Positions 12,720 to 22,288 of a stretch of 64,000 nucleotides of DNA are shown one piece after another. Under the pieces are notes generated by a model. That model was not told the DNA's origin and did not search any database. It saw nothing but the letters and a program-made list of their open reading frames with translations. Positions within the stretch are counted from its first letter, which is position 1, and each line of letters opens with the position of its first letter. A program made the position numbers and the translations under genes. Origin of the DNA: Pisolithus tinctorius (taxonomy: Eukaryota; Basidiomycota; Agaricomycetes; Boletales; Pisolithaceae); contig JANFAH010000012.1 of NCBI GenBank assembly GCA_024663395.1, forward strand, positions 1,240,001 through 1,304,000. Direction: 5' to 3'.

Positions 12720-13620
12720 TTGGAATAGGTCTGTTTGGGCTGGATGCCCTGGGAACAGGTCCATTCAGGCTGGGGAAACTCCCAGGATGCACTGGGAACA
12801 GGTCTATTTAGGCTGGAGAATCCCCCAGGATGCCCAGGGAACAGGTCCATTTAGGCTGGGGAATCCCCCAGGATGCCCAGAGAACAGGTCCATTTAGGCT
12901 GGAGAATCCCCCAGGATGCCCAGGGAACAGGTCCATTTAGGCTGGGGAATCCCCCAGGATGCACTGGGAACAGGTCTATTTAGGCTGGCGAATCCCCCAG
13001 GATGCCCAGGGAACAGGTCCATTTAGGCTGGGGAATCCCCCAGCATGCCCAGAGAACAGGTCCATTTAGGCTGGAGAATCCCCCAGGATGCCCAGGGAAC
13101 AGGTCCATTTAGGCTGGGGAATCCCCCATGATGTCCAGGGAACAGGTCCATTTAGGCTGGGGAATCCCCCAGGATGCACTGGGAACAGGTCTATTTAGGC
13201 TGGAGATTCCCCCAGGATGCACTGGGAACAGGTCTATTTAGGCTGGAGAATCCCCCAGGATGCCCAGGGAACAGGTCCATTTAGGCTGGAGAATCCCCCA
13301 GGATGCCCAGGGAACAGGTCCATTTAGGCTGGAGAATCCCCCAGGATGCACTGGGAACAGGTCCATTTAGGCTGGGGAATCCCCCAGGATGCACTGGGAA
13401 CAGGTCCATTTAGGCTGGGGAATCCCCCAGGATGCCCAGGGAACAGGTCCATTTAGGCTGGAGAATCCCCCAGGATGCCCAGGGAACAGGTCCATTTAGG
13501 CTGGAGAATCCCCCAGGATGCACTGGGAACAGGTCCATTTAGGCTGGGGAATCCCCCAGGATGCACTGGGAACAGGTCCATTTAGGCTGGAGAATCCCCC
13601 AGGATACCCAGGAAATAGGT
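12720..13620. repeat. 43-bp minisatellite with palindromic core
   Basis: About 21 units, mostly exactly 43 bp, each holding AACAGGTCCATTTAGGCTGG followed by GGAATCCCCCAGGATGCCC. CTGGGGAATCCCCCAG is a near-perfect palindrome in every unit, so either strand could fold into a hairpin array. Units with CCCAGG and with ACTGGG after GATG are interspersed, suggesting unequal exchange. Confidence 0.9.
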
Positions 13621-14089
13621 CTATTAACTCACTGGGGAAAGCCCCATTTGGACCCCAGGCACTCTGTTATAGATGTAATAATCCTGGAGAAAGTCCATGT
13701 CTGACACCTTGCTCTGGAGAATCTCCAGGGCCTGGCGAATCTCCAGCAGTCACTGGGAATACCCAGGTGGTCAACACCTATTAGGTGGATACATCTATAA
13801 GAATATATGAACCTAATAGGTCCCCTGGGGGGGGTGACTGAAGTGTCCTGGTAGTCTTCAAACAGGTCATCAACATGGAAGCAGTGTTGGCCTTCTGGAC
13901 ATCAAAGGCCTGCAATGGTCATTGCTCCTGTGACCAAGAGGTTGTCCAAAAAAGCTGACTGCTCAGTCAGTTCTCAGAGTGGGTGGCTTGCCACTGGCCC
14001 AACTCTTGATGTGGCCAGCCAAAAGAGTCCTATTGTTTGGGGCACTAACATTCCAGGTAAGGTTCAGCCAAAATAAAGTTGATTCAGTG

Positions 14090-15898
14090 AGCAGTAGGAG
14101 CATCATGCAAGAGAAGAGCACAACATACCAGGACTTTCCCGGGTTGGGTGCATGTGCTGAAGTTGCCACATTGTCACCCAGCAGTTCAGTCACATTACAG
14201 TGGCTCAAAAAACTGTCCCAATGTTTGTGCAATTTTGACTGATGGGAGTGTAGCATGTCAATGACTAAGAACTGGTCCATGTGGTTAGTGAGGGAGTTGA
14301 AGTGCATGGTCTGGGCTTTCTAACAAGTCCTAGGTCATGATGGCCAGGTGAAAACTGGTGGAGGTATGACCCTTTTGGTGTGGTGACTCATTGGGACAGT
14401 TTTTTTGAGTTTGAACCCAGTCTGCACAGTTTTGAGTTTAACAAAGTTTAAAATGCTGTGGGGTGCTTACTAATGCTTATATAATATATCACATGGTCTA
14501 TTCAAGGGTTTGTCAGCATACAAATAATGCCAAACAATGAATTGGGACCATCAAGGCTCCCTCTTCTACCACAACTCATGACACCATCCTCCTGGTCCAT
14601 CTGGGCCATTTGCTCAGAGTAATCTCCATAAATATTGGTGTCCACTACAGTAGTGTCATTAGGGTATATGTTCAACACCATCAAACCCTTAAAAAATCTG
14701 CTTTCAGTTATCCCTGTGCTGTTCCCCCCATCCATACCTGACATATTCTGCAACTAATTGGTACTGAGACAGCTGAAAATGCCATAGAGGTCAATCTGGC
14801 ACATCAGGAAGTGATGAACAAACAACACACTTTTTAACCAGTACATTTTCACCACAGTGTCACTAGTTTCAATGCTGGGGTGAGGCAAATCATTCCTGCA
14901 CCCCTCAGGTGGCATGGGAAGCATGGCTACACTGTGCTTTCACCCAGCTGTGGATGACTGAGAATGGGTGATTTGGTCATATAAGACCAGAGGTAATACT
15001 CAGTGCTAGATGGATTGAGGGAATCTCCCTCATAGCAGTTCAGTAGACTATCCCCCCAGGGCACCTGGACTGTAATGAAGGGTTTTAGCCCTCCCTAGCC
15101 CTCCCTAGCCCTCAAACCAACACCCCTCAGGTGGAAACCCACCAGATAAGAGGTGATTGAATTGTTAATCATGTTTTACAGTGCCAGATTAACCATCATG
15201 ACTTTTTCAACATTCTCAGTACCAATTAGTTGCAGAATATGTCAGGTATGGATGGGGGGAACAGCACAGGGATAACTGAAAGCAGATTTTTTAAGGGTTT
15301 GATGGTGTTGAACATATACCCTAATGACACTACTGTAGTGGACACCAATATTTATGGAGATTACTCTGAGCAAATGGCCCAGATGGACCAGGAGGATGGT
15401 GTCATGAGTTGTGGTAGAAGAGGGAGCCTTGATGGTCCCAATTCATTGTTTGGCATTATTTGTATGCTGACAAACCCTTGAATAGACCATGTGATATATT
15501 ATATAAGCATTAGTAAGCACCCCACAGCATTTTAAACTTTGTTAAACTCAAAACTGTGCAGACTGGGTTCAAACTCAAAAAAACTGTCCCAATGAGTCAC
15601 CACACCAAAAGGGTCATACCTCCACCAGTTTTCACCTGGCCATCATGACCTAGGACTTGTTAGAAAGCCCAGACCATGCACTTCAACTCCCTCACTAACC
15701 ACATGGACCAGTGCTTAGTCATTGACATGCTACACTCCCATCAGTCAAAATTGCACAAACATTGGGACAGTTTTTTGAGCCACTGTAATGTGACTGGAAT
15801 GCTGGGTGACAATGTGGCAACTTCAGCACATGCACCCAACCCAGGAAAGTCCTGGTATGTTGTGCTCTTCTCTTGCATGATGCTCCTACTGCTCAACA
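14090..15898. repeat. Large palindrome, ~680-bp arms, ~450-bp loop
   Basis: The left arm (14090-14767) and right arm (15217-15898) are near-identical inverted copies; an 83-codon frame is identical in both (14502-14753 minus, 15230-15481 plus). The arms contain the Tc1-like end CAGTGGCTCAAAAAA plus over 100 bp of DNA outside it. The whole locus was therefore duplicated in inverted orientation, rather than being only an inserted fold-back element. The loop at 14768-15216 is not self-complementary. Confidence 0.85.
14198..15785. mobile_element. Tc1/mariner-type fold-back element within the palindrome
   Basis: It starts CAGTGGCTCAAAAAA and ends with the reverse complement, with TA on each side (14196-14197 and 15786-15787). 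The same terminal motif bounds the elements at 41273-42544 and 43651-45093. No transposase is recognisable inside. Because the flanks are also mirrored, the second terminus may be a duplicate of the first rather than an original end. Confidence 0.6.
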
Positions 15899-16068
15899 TA
15901 GTACCTGCAATGCAGGGCAGGAGATGGAAACAGAGCAAGGTGGGTTTAAACTTCACTTCTTTATGCAAAAAAGATCTTACCCACAATGTACCTAGTTTTC
16001 TGTACAAAGTTCTGTTTACCTCAAGCTAATTCACCCATACCATCCCAACATCTTTCCTTACACTGAAA

Positions 16069-18142
16069 ATGGCTGCATGCCTGATGTTTAGCATGCTACA
16101 ACACCCTTGTGCCAAACTGCAGTGTAACCATTGGTTTAGATATCTCTCAGGTCTTACTCAACACATGCACATGCATCATCCTAGTTTAGGCTGCATTCCC
16201 CCAAGTTTTGCTGCCAGCACAGGGTCACCTGAACATTTGGGACAAGACTACAATGGAATGGACCACAACACAGACATGTTTCCTCCAGCAACCAAGTATG
16301 ACATTCCAACTCCCAGCCATCAAGAACTTGGTGATGGCTGTGACCCTGACTCATCAGGCCAGGAACATGAGAGTCTAGGGCCAGAGTTCATTGGTCCTGT
16401 GGGTAGGACTTATTGCAATTTTCATCCAGGCCTAAACAGTAATTTGTGTATATGCTACAACAACTACTTTGATTAATACCTTGTCCATAGCATGAAGATG
16501 TGATGCCAGCAGTCAATTTCTGTTGGACAATGCACCACCAACACTGTCTGTGGAGAAATCCTCTGATGACTGGTCCCATTTCCAAAACTGGCTGGAATTT
16601 GGGCTTGCAGATTTTCTCTTTAGGCAGGCTGAAATGCCTGCCAAAAAAATCCACATGTTGCTTGAAGTCTGGGCCACCTCATTGCTTGCCTTATGTGGGG
16701 AACTGCTATTCACTAACAAGAAAGACCTTTATCACATCATCAACAGCACATCCATTGGTGAGGTCAAGTAGGAGAGTTTTGTGGTGTGGTATGCTGACAA
16801 TGGATGAGATGGACAAGACAGCAATATGGCTCCTTGGATGCTTGACAGTTACAATGTATGGTATTGAGATTCATGTAAAGTCATCCACAATGTCCTTGCT
16901 TGTGCTGATTTAATAGGTCAAATTGACTACATACCATACTGGGAGTATGATTCTATAAACAATCAAAGGCACTGGGAGGATTTCATGTCAGGAGCCTGGG
17001 TGTGGAACAAGGCAGTAAGTAGTGACACTTCAGCTTGAAACTTGATGCTAATTTCACACCCCTAGGACAGAATCATTAGTGAGGATCCAATGACAGCTGG
17101 GGCAACACTAATTCCCATCATTCTCAGTAGTGACAAGACAACAGTATCAGTAGCAACTGGCCAGACTAACTATTACCCCTTGTACCTCTCCATTGGAAAT
17201 GGTCACAACACTGTTCATCATGCTCACTGCAATGCAGTAGTCTTCATTGGGTTCCTGGCAATGCCAAAGAGTAAGATCCCACATTCTACAAGTTTGTATC
17301 ACTGCTAACATACCATTTAGCCACCAGAGAACATGCCAGTTCCTCTGCTTTATGAAATTTCAAAAGGCAGCTTTTCCACTCCTCACTAACATGCATTCTT
17401 TGTTCACTTCAACCCACCATGATTGCCCCAGAAATAATACTATGTGGTGACAAATACTATCAGCATGTCATATATGCACTAGCAGCTTATATAGCTGACT
17501 ATGAGGAACAAGTTGTGTTGTCTTGTATCATACAGAATTGGTGCCCAAAGTGCCTCACACACTGGGAGAGTCTGGATGATGACATGCTCTCTCATTGTTG
17601 TAAGCATGTTGACACTGTGATTGAAGAATTTGACTTTTGCAAACTGTGGGACATGTATGGGATTGTTGGTGACATAGTGGTAAGTGTAACCCCATGTTTT
17701 CTTTCATTTGCTAATCAAAGACAGCCATTTAAAAACAATGTTCTGCATGCAGACATCTATGGCATGCTTTCACCAGATATCTTCCACCAGCTTATCAAAG
17801 GTGGGTTCAAGGACCACCTGGTGGATTGGGTTGAGTGCTACCTAATCCATGTTCATGGAAAGACACAGGTGGAAACAGTCTTGGACAAGATTGACTGGTG
17901 GTACATGACTTCAATCAATATTCATATCTACTTCATGGACTTCATGGTGTTTCAGGATCACAGCTTTTGCCCCATTTACTGGGTTGTGGCATTTCCCTCA
18001 AGGGTGACCCTTCAAACAGTGGACTGGTGATGATTCCAAGGGCCTTATGAAGGTGCACTCATCCATATTTCCTTCATGTGATTATTGACCAGTCCTTCAC
18101 AGGTTTACATCACAGCAATTGAAGGTTATGTTCCACAATATG
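16069..18142 (+). pseudogene. Plavaka (CACTA-like) transposase, 5' portion, decayed
   Basis: It begins with a C2H2-like finger (CNHWFRYLSGLTQHMHMHH), followed in shifting frames by Plavaka landmarks: WLEFGLADFLFRQAEMPA (about 16585-16640), PIILSSDKTTVSVATGQT (17111-17164), YYPLYLSIGNGHNTVHHAH, YIADYEEQVVLSCIIQNWCP (17488-17547), DIYGMLSPDIFHQLIKGGF and a GLWHFPQG block near 17980. Premature TAG and TGA codons and frame changes occur throughout, and CpG is almost absent. The gene is cut at 18142 by the chromovirus; the reading continues at 31994. The 5-bp target duplication ATATG falls inside the Gln-Tyr codons. Confidence 0.8.
18138..18142. other. Target site duplication of the chromovirus, left copy (ATATG)
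   Basis: The five bases ATATG before the left LTR equal those after the right LTR (31994-31998). Five bp is the usual duplication for Ty3/gypsy integrases. Removing one copy and the element rejoins the Plavaka frame. Confidence 0.92.
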
Positions 18143-18856
18143 TGTCAAGTCCGGGCCTACTCCGACCAACTCCGACACTATATAAGGTCTAGAGAGGGGT
18201 TCGGAAGCAAGTCCGACACAGAAGAACAGAACTCCGACTAGCGGAGTGTTGGCAGGAACGAAGACCACCAAGACAAAGGCGGAGCGGAGTGAGGGCATCG
18301 GGTTTAGCTCGTACGCTACCCCCTTGCACGATCTCAGCCCTCGTATTTCAGAGGGAGAGTACAGATGGAGAGTCGGAGATAACTCTGACAGGCAGAAGAC
18401 GGAATCAGAGGGAGTAGGAACTAAGTTGATATTCGTACTGAAGAACAGCGGAGTACAGTACATGTTTTTATACTACTACGGAGGTACAGTAATCGGAATC
18501 GGAACTGACATACGGAGACTCGTAAGTTTTCAAGTAAAATTTCCTGGACGACGAATGAAGGGTAGACGGAGGACATACGAACGGGTAACACAGAACATAC
18601 AGAAAAGGAAACAGTCCAGACGCTGGACCACACGGTGAGCGCGCTGCGGAGTACCTGACTGCGAAGGTAGTCACATGACCCCTCAGAGAACAGACTGCTC
18701 GGTCCGGTAGGAGGGCAACACAAGTCTGACAGCAGTCGGAGCGGAGATGGTTCGCAACCAACAGAAGTTGGGCGGAGTTGGTGCGGAGTGAGCGGATGAC
18801 CAGTGGAAAGGAATGCGGAGTGAGCAAAGACTTATGACGAACACACGGTTATGACA
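18143..18856 (-). repeat. Chromovirus 3' LTR (left copy)
   Basis: 714 bp, aligned end to end with the right LTR. It carries a sense TATAAAA box on the minus strand (18466-18472) and an opposite TATATAAGG on the plus strand (18179-18187) that points through this LTR toward the antisense accessory gene at 19050. About 19 mismatches to the right LTR, all transitions, all but one at CpG versus TpG/CpA. Confidence 0.95.
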
Positions 18857-18872
18857 GTGCCCCCCCCTTAGG
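18857..18872 (-). other. Polypurine tract of the chromovirus
   Basis: Read on the minus strand, AAGGGGGGGGCAC directly precedes the 3' LTR start TGTCATAACC. This is the expected primer site for plus-strand synthesis and fixes the element's direction as minus. Confidence 0.8.
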
Positions 18873-19049
18873 GCCTGAACCCCTGAAGGCCGCATGTACG
18901 GGACGAGATCAACACGAGTTGATCATTTGAAATTATTTTGATGCCTCGAGGATGATGGCTTTAGCCATGGCGGAGCTCCGTCGGAGTTCGAAGTACCGCT
19001 TAAAAACACGTGTTAGGGTACCGAACCTTCGTCCCTTCCTCCCATCATC

Positions 19050-19842
19050 ATGTCCTTCCAGCACGAGAACACCACCCCCCAACCAACCCCAGGCCACTCC
19101 CACGACTACTCGCAAGTCGCGGACGACACATTGGTCGTCCTCACCGACGACTCAACCGACACCGAGCGCGAGAAAAATGCGGAGAGGACCCGTTGGAGGG
19201 AGGAGGCAGAGCAGAAAGAGAGGGAGCGCAAGGCCAAACGAGAGGAGGCCAGACGACGAAAGGCAGAGGAGGCGCGACTGGAGGCGGAGCGGAGGCAGAG
19301 AGAAGAGGAGGAAGCTCAGAGGAAGAAGGTGGCGGAGGAAGAGGCTGAGAGGCAGAAGCAGAAAGCAGCGGCGGAGGAGGCTGAGAGGCAGAGGCAGAGG
19401 GCCTCCCAAGAGTGGGCTCAGGCCAGGCAGGATGAGGCCGTGCAAAAGTGAGTGACAAACCACTGCGAGTCAGGCAGAGCTGACTTGTATTTTACCCTTC
19501 CTTCATTTCAGGCTGAGCGGCGCGGTGTACGACGTCAACACCGCCCAGAGGGTCCCTGGGACCTCTGTGGTGGTCACCGCTACCAGAAGGCCGCCCTGCA
19601 CTCGCTGCGTAGCAAGTCTGACAGCAGGCCAGTGGAGGAAGGTTATGTGGGCGGAGTTTATGGCGGAGGTTGGTACGGGCCAGGTTTGCATGGATAGCAT
19701 TCATGGAAAGCGGACACTATGTCAGAAGCGTGATCTAGCTCAGTTGCAAGCAACCAAGAGGTTTCTTTGTCAGTGTTCTCATAGCCAGCCCAGCAGACTA
19801 GGTACAAGAGTTGACAGTGGCAGCAACAGCGGTCCACCTTAG
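19050..19842 (+). CDS. Antisense spliced accessory gene of the chromovirus
   Basis: On the strand opposite gag-pol, between the chromodomain and the 3' LTR. Exon 1 (19050-19447) and exon 2 (19512-19842) are joined by a 64-bp GTGAGT...TTTCAG intron that keeps the frame, giving about 242 residues. The N-terminus has DDTLVVLTDDSTDTE, then a long Lys/Glu/Arg/Ala-rich helix typical of a coiled coil, then after the intron LSGAVYDVNTAQRVPG and a Cys pair in RPPCTRCVASLTAGQW. I recall similar proteins among unnamed mushroom predictions that accompany gypsy elements. The last ~60 codons overlap the antisense of the chromodomain and may be frame read-through. An antisense TATA in the adjacent LTR could drive it. 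Function unknown; nucleic-acid binding or regulation of the element is only a guess. Confidence 0.6.
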
Positions 19843-20229
19843 AGTCGAGTATCTCTGATACTTCGTACTCAAGGTCACCATCGACATCTACTGGCGGAGG
19901 CAGAGGTTGATGTCAGTTTGGGAAAGGGTTAGCCGCTGTGGCTTCCAGTTGTGAGACATGGAAGACTGGATGTACCGAGCGCATAGAGTCAGGGAGCTTA
20001 AGGGTGACAGAATGCGTACCTGGCCTGGCCAGGATGGTGAACGGACCTAAGTACTTTTCGGAGAGTTTTTCCGAAGGACGAGTGGAGCAGAAGTACTTGG
20101 CTTTGACGTAGGCCTGTTCTCCGACCTTGAACTCAGGCAGAGGTATGCATTTAGCATCTGCTGGACCCTGGTAGCGCTGTTGAGCGGCGGACATTTCGGA
20201 GCGGAGGAAGTCATGAAGGGCAGAGAGCT
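19658..20229 (-). pseudogene. Chromovirus pol, 3' end (integrase C-terminus and chromodomain)
   Basis: Continuation of pol beyond the LINE insertion. It holds the integrase C-terminal beta-barrel block (FKVGEQAYVKAKYF, YLGPFTILARPG, HPVFHVSQLEA), an in-frame TGA at 19913-19915, then a chromodomain (YEVSEILDSKV, YLVCWAGYENTDKETSWL), ending at TAA 19658-19660. The TGA lies where an Arg codon (CGA) is expected. Chromodomains guide integration toward methylated-histone chromatin in related elements. The frame is continuous with 26785 once the LINE and one 12-bp duplication are removed. Confidence 0.9.
20218..20229. other. Target site duplication of the Tad1-like LINE, left copy
   Basis: GGGCAGAGAGCT here equals 26785-26796 just after the poly(A). 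Its loss with the LINE restores the pol reading frame. Confidence 0.93.
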
Positions 20230-20476
20230 GACGCTTCTTGACTCCGCTCCGCGTGGCACCCCGACTAGGACCCCGAAAAATTCCTCGACCCCGTCGTGCT
20301 AGCCACAGAAGCAGAGCCCGTCGCTGCCAACAGCGACGTACAGAAACGTCTTTCTAGAACGCCAAAGCCCACCCCTGCACACACTCTCCCAGTCACGCAG
20401 GAGCCGGAAGACGCTCTCACACCCGCCGCCCACGACCTCAACAGGGCGAACAACCCTGAGGTCTAACTCCCACGCC

Positions 20477-22288
20477 ATGCCAGGACCCCAGGCAGCACCT
20501 CGCGTGTCAGGATCCATTCTGCAAGGCAAGACCACCAGAAGCAGTGGACTACCCATCGAAGACATCATCAACGACCCAGACGCAGAAATAAAAGACACGG
20601 ACTCAGCAAGAAAATTCCTAGACCAGCTGTACACTGTACACGGAGACCCGATAACGCCAGAACACCTGTCTCAAGCCCTGTTCTACATTTCGCAAAGCAA
20701 AACGGTGAACAGCACGACACGATCGGCCATTCGAGCTACAGCATATCTAGTCAGAGACCTAGCAGCGCCAGCAATAGCCGAATCTATAACCAAGGCAGTA
20801 TCGAGCAAACTAGATGCCTCAGTCCTAATCGCCATATCACCGCACATCGGCAAAATCATGTCAACCGCAGAGAAACTCGAAACCGCCAACGAACAAATCA
20901 CAACGCTAAGCGCTGAAATTGCTAAGAACGCTGGAACCCATGATACCACTGCAGGCGACACGAGCCTCGAACTCCTCGAAGGTAAGGTACAAAAGCTCAC
21001 TGACGACGTAGGGTCGATCAAAACTGCGATAGAAGAAGTCAAAGACCACCTCAAAACCCAAACACCCCTGGCACCGTTCCCAACACCATACAGAGACGCC
21101 CTAGCCACGTACACCGCCAATCCGAACCAAATCCCACTGGGCAAACGCCCAACACAGGAACACGCTAAGGCCCACGCTGCTATCAGAGACAGACAGATAC
21201 TGATCGACCCTGACAGAGATCACCCAATATTCAACGATTCCACCAAGAGAGAGACAGCCATCGACCTCATTAAGCAAGCAATAGAAGCAGTAGACAGGGT
21301 AGACGGCCCCGAAATCCAACTGAAATCAATCGCCCGCCTACGAAACAACGGCGTCCTCCTCGAACTCAACAGTCAAGAAGCCGCAGCATGGATCAAAAAA
21401 GTCCCCAACAGAGCTACCTTCCTGGAGAAACTAGGAGGCACGACTACGATCAAAGACAGGATGTACAGCGTCGTAATCCCATTCCTCTCAACCGTGACTG
21501 ACCTAGATCGCCCCGACACGCTACGTGAAATGGAAACCGAGAACAACATCCCGACGGGTTCTATAAGCCAGATCAAGTGGATCAAAGACCCGACCAAACG
21601 ATCCCCCAACCAACGTGTAGCACACGCACTAGCAGCCTTCGCCTCTCCCGAGACAGCTAACCAGATCATTAGGGACGGACTCTACTGGGGCCTGGACAGG
21701 CTACGTCCGCATAAGGACAAAAAGGAACCAATCCGTTGCCTCAAATGTCAGCAAATAGGTCATCTGGCAAAAGACTGCAAACAAGAAGCGGACATCTGCG
21801 GCGTATGCGCTCAACTCCACCGTACACAGACATGTAACTCGCCCACCGTATACTGTGCAAACTGCCAGAGCGACACCCACCCCAGCTCAGACAGAAACTG
21901 CCCCGCTTTTATCAGAAAATGCAACGCCATGAACGACCGCACCCCAGAAAACCGCATGCCCTACTTCCCCACCGCGGATGATTGGACCCAAGTCGAGCTC
22001 CCCCCACGTCCTACAGATCCCATCAGGCAAACCAGACCCCCGCTAATGCAACCAGCCCCTCAAGGCCAAATGAGACAAATGACGCTGGGTGAAGCGATGC
22101 ACTTCCGCACCGTCGCCCCAAGACGAGGCCAGAACATCAACAGAATACGAGGAGGCAGGGGAGGTCCCACCCCCCGTAACTTAGGACCGTACCACCCACT
22201 ACCCCCCCGACCCACTCCCCATCCCATGCCCACGGCAAACCCAACGCCAGCAGACAACCCCCCCCTGACCCTCTTGAATGATGAATGA
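20477..22288 (+). CDS. Tad1-like LINE ORF1, gag-like RNA-binding protein
   Basis: 603 residues starting MPGPQAAPRV. It is expected to coat element RNA and act as nucleic-acid chaperone. The N-terminal half is helical with a heptad-like stretch (residues ~130-190, EKLETANEQITTLSAEIA). Three zinc-knuckle-like groups follow: CLKCQQIGHLAKDC (classical CX2CX4HX4C, about residue 419), CGVCAQLHRTQTC and CANCQSDTHPSSDRNC. The C-terminus has RMPYFPTADDWTQ, a motif I associate with Tad1-type ORF1s, and a Pro/Arg/Gly-rich tail. Its stop codon overlaps the ORF2 start. Intact. Confidence 0.93.
   Translation: MPGPQAAPRVSGSILQGKTTRSSGLPIEDIINDPDAEIKDTDSARKFLDQLYTVHGDPITPEHLSQALFYISQSKTVNSTTRSAIRATAYLVRDLAAPAIAESITKAVSSKLDASVLIAISPHIGKIMSTAEKLETANEQITTLSAEIAKNAGTHDTTAGDTSLELLEGKVQKLTDDVGSIKTAIEEVKDHLKTQTPLAPFPTPYRDALATYTANPNQIPLGKRPTQEHAKAHAAIRDRQILIDPDRDHPIFNDSTKRETAIDLIKQAIEAVDRVDGPEIQLKSIARLRNNGVLLELNSQEAAAWIKKVPNRATFLEKLGGTTTIKDRMYSVVIPFLSTVTDLDRPDTLREMETENNIPTGSISQIKWIKDPTKRSPNQRVAHALAAFASPETANQIIRDGLYWGLDRLRPHKDKKEPIRCLKCQQIGHLAKDCKQEADICGVCAQLHRTQTCNSPTVYCANCQSDTHPSSDRNCPAFIRKCNAMNDRTPENRMPYFPTADDWTQVELPPRPTDPIRQTRPPLMQPAPQGQMRQMTLGEAMHFRTVAPRRGQNINRIRGGRGGPTPRNLGPYHPLPPRPTPHPMPTANPTPADNPPLTLLNDE
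22278..22288 (+). promoter_or_regulatory. Overlapping ORF1 stop / ORF2 start (ATGATGAATGA)
   Basis: ORF2 begins ATG ATG AAT while ORF1 ends GAT GAA TGA in the same 11 bases. There is no room for an independent leader, so ORF2 translation probably depends on termination-reinitiation after ORF1. Inference from layout. Confidence 0.65.

Larger units (their letters stand above)
11710..13845 (+). mobile_element. Right arm of a long-inverted-repeat DNA element (copy R1)
   Basis: It has the same order of parts as the right arm of the complete element at 35749-40390: a 21-bp minisatellite, a ~300-bp unique segment (12390-12700), a 43-bp minisatellite, a ~200-bp segment (13630-13830), then a G-run and the terminus GACTGAAGTG ending at 13845. 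It is diverged from that copy. No inverted left arm is visible between 1 and 8131. It sits directly behind the KDZ transposase gene, so it may be that element's surviving right end; this link is inference. Confidence 0.6.

Noticed and set aside
11726..13620. CRISPR-like regular repeats
   Set aside because: Units are contiguous with no unique spacers, and the genome is fungal; these are minisatellites.
13846..14089. TSD partner for the R1 terminus (TCCTGGT)
   Set aside because: No matching copy beside a CACTTCAG terminus was found upstream, so no complete element can be claimed.
14502..14753. 83-codon ORF identical to 15230-15481
   Set aside because: Identity reflects the palindrome arms, not selection; no recognisable domain.
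18246..18638. 130-codon ORF in the chromovirus LTR, also at 31383-31775
   Set aside because: Other frames of the LTR are equally open, and the copy exists only because the LTR is duplicated; no family recognised.
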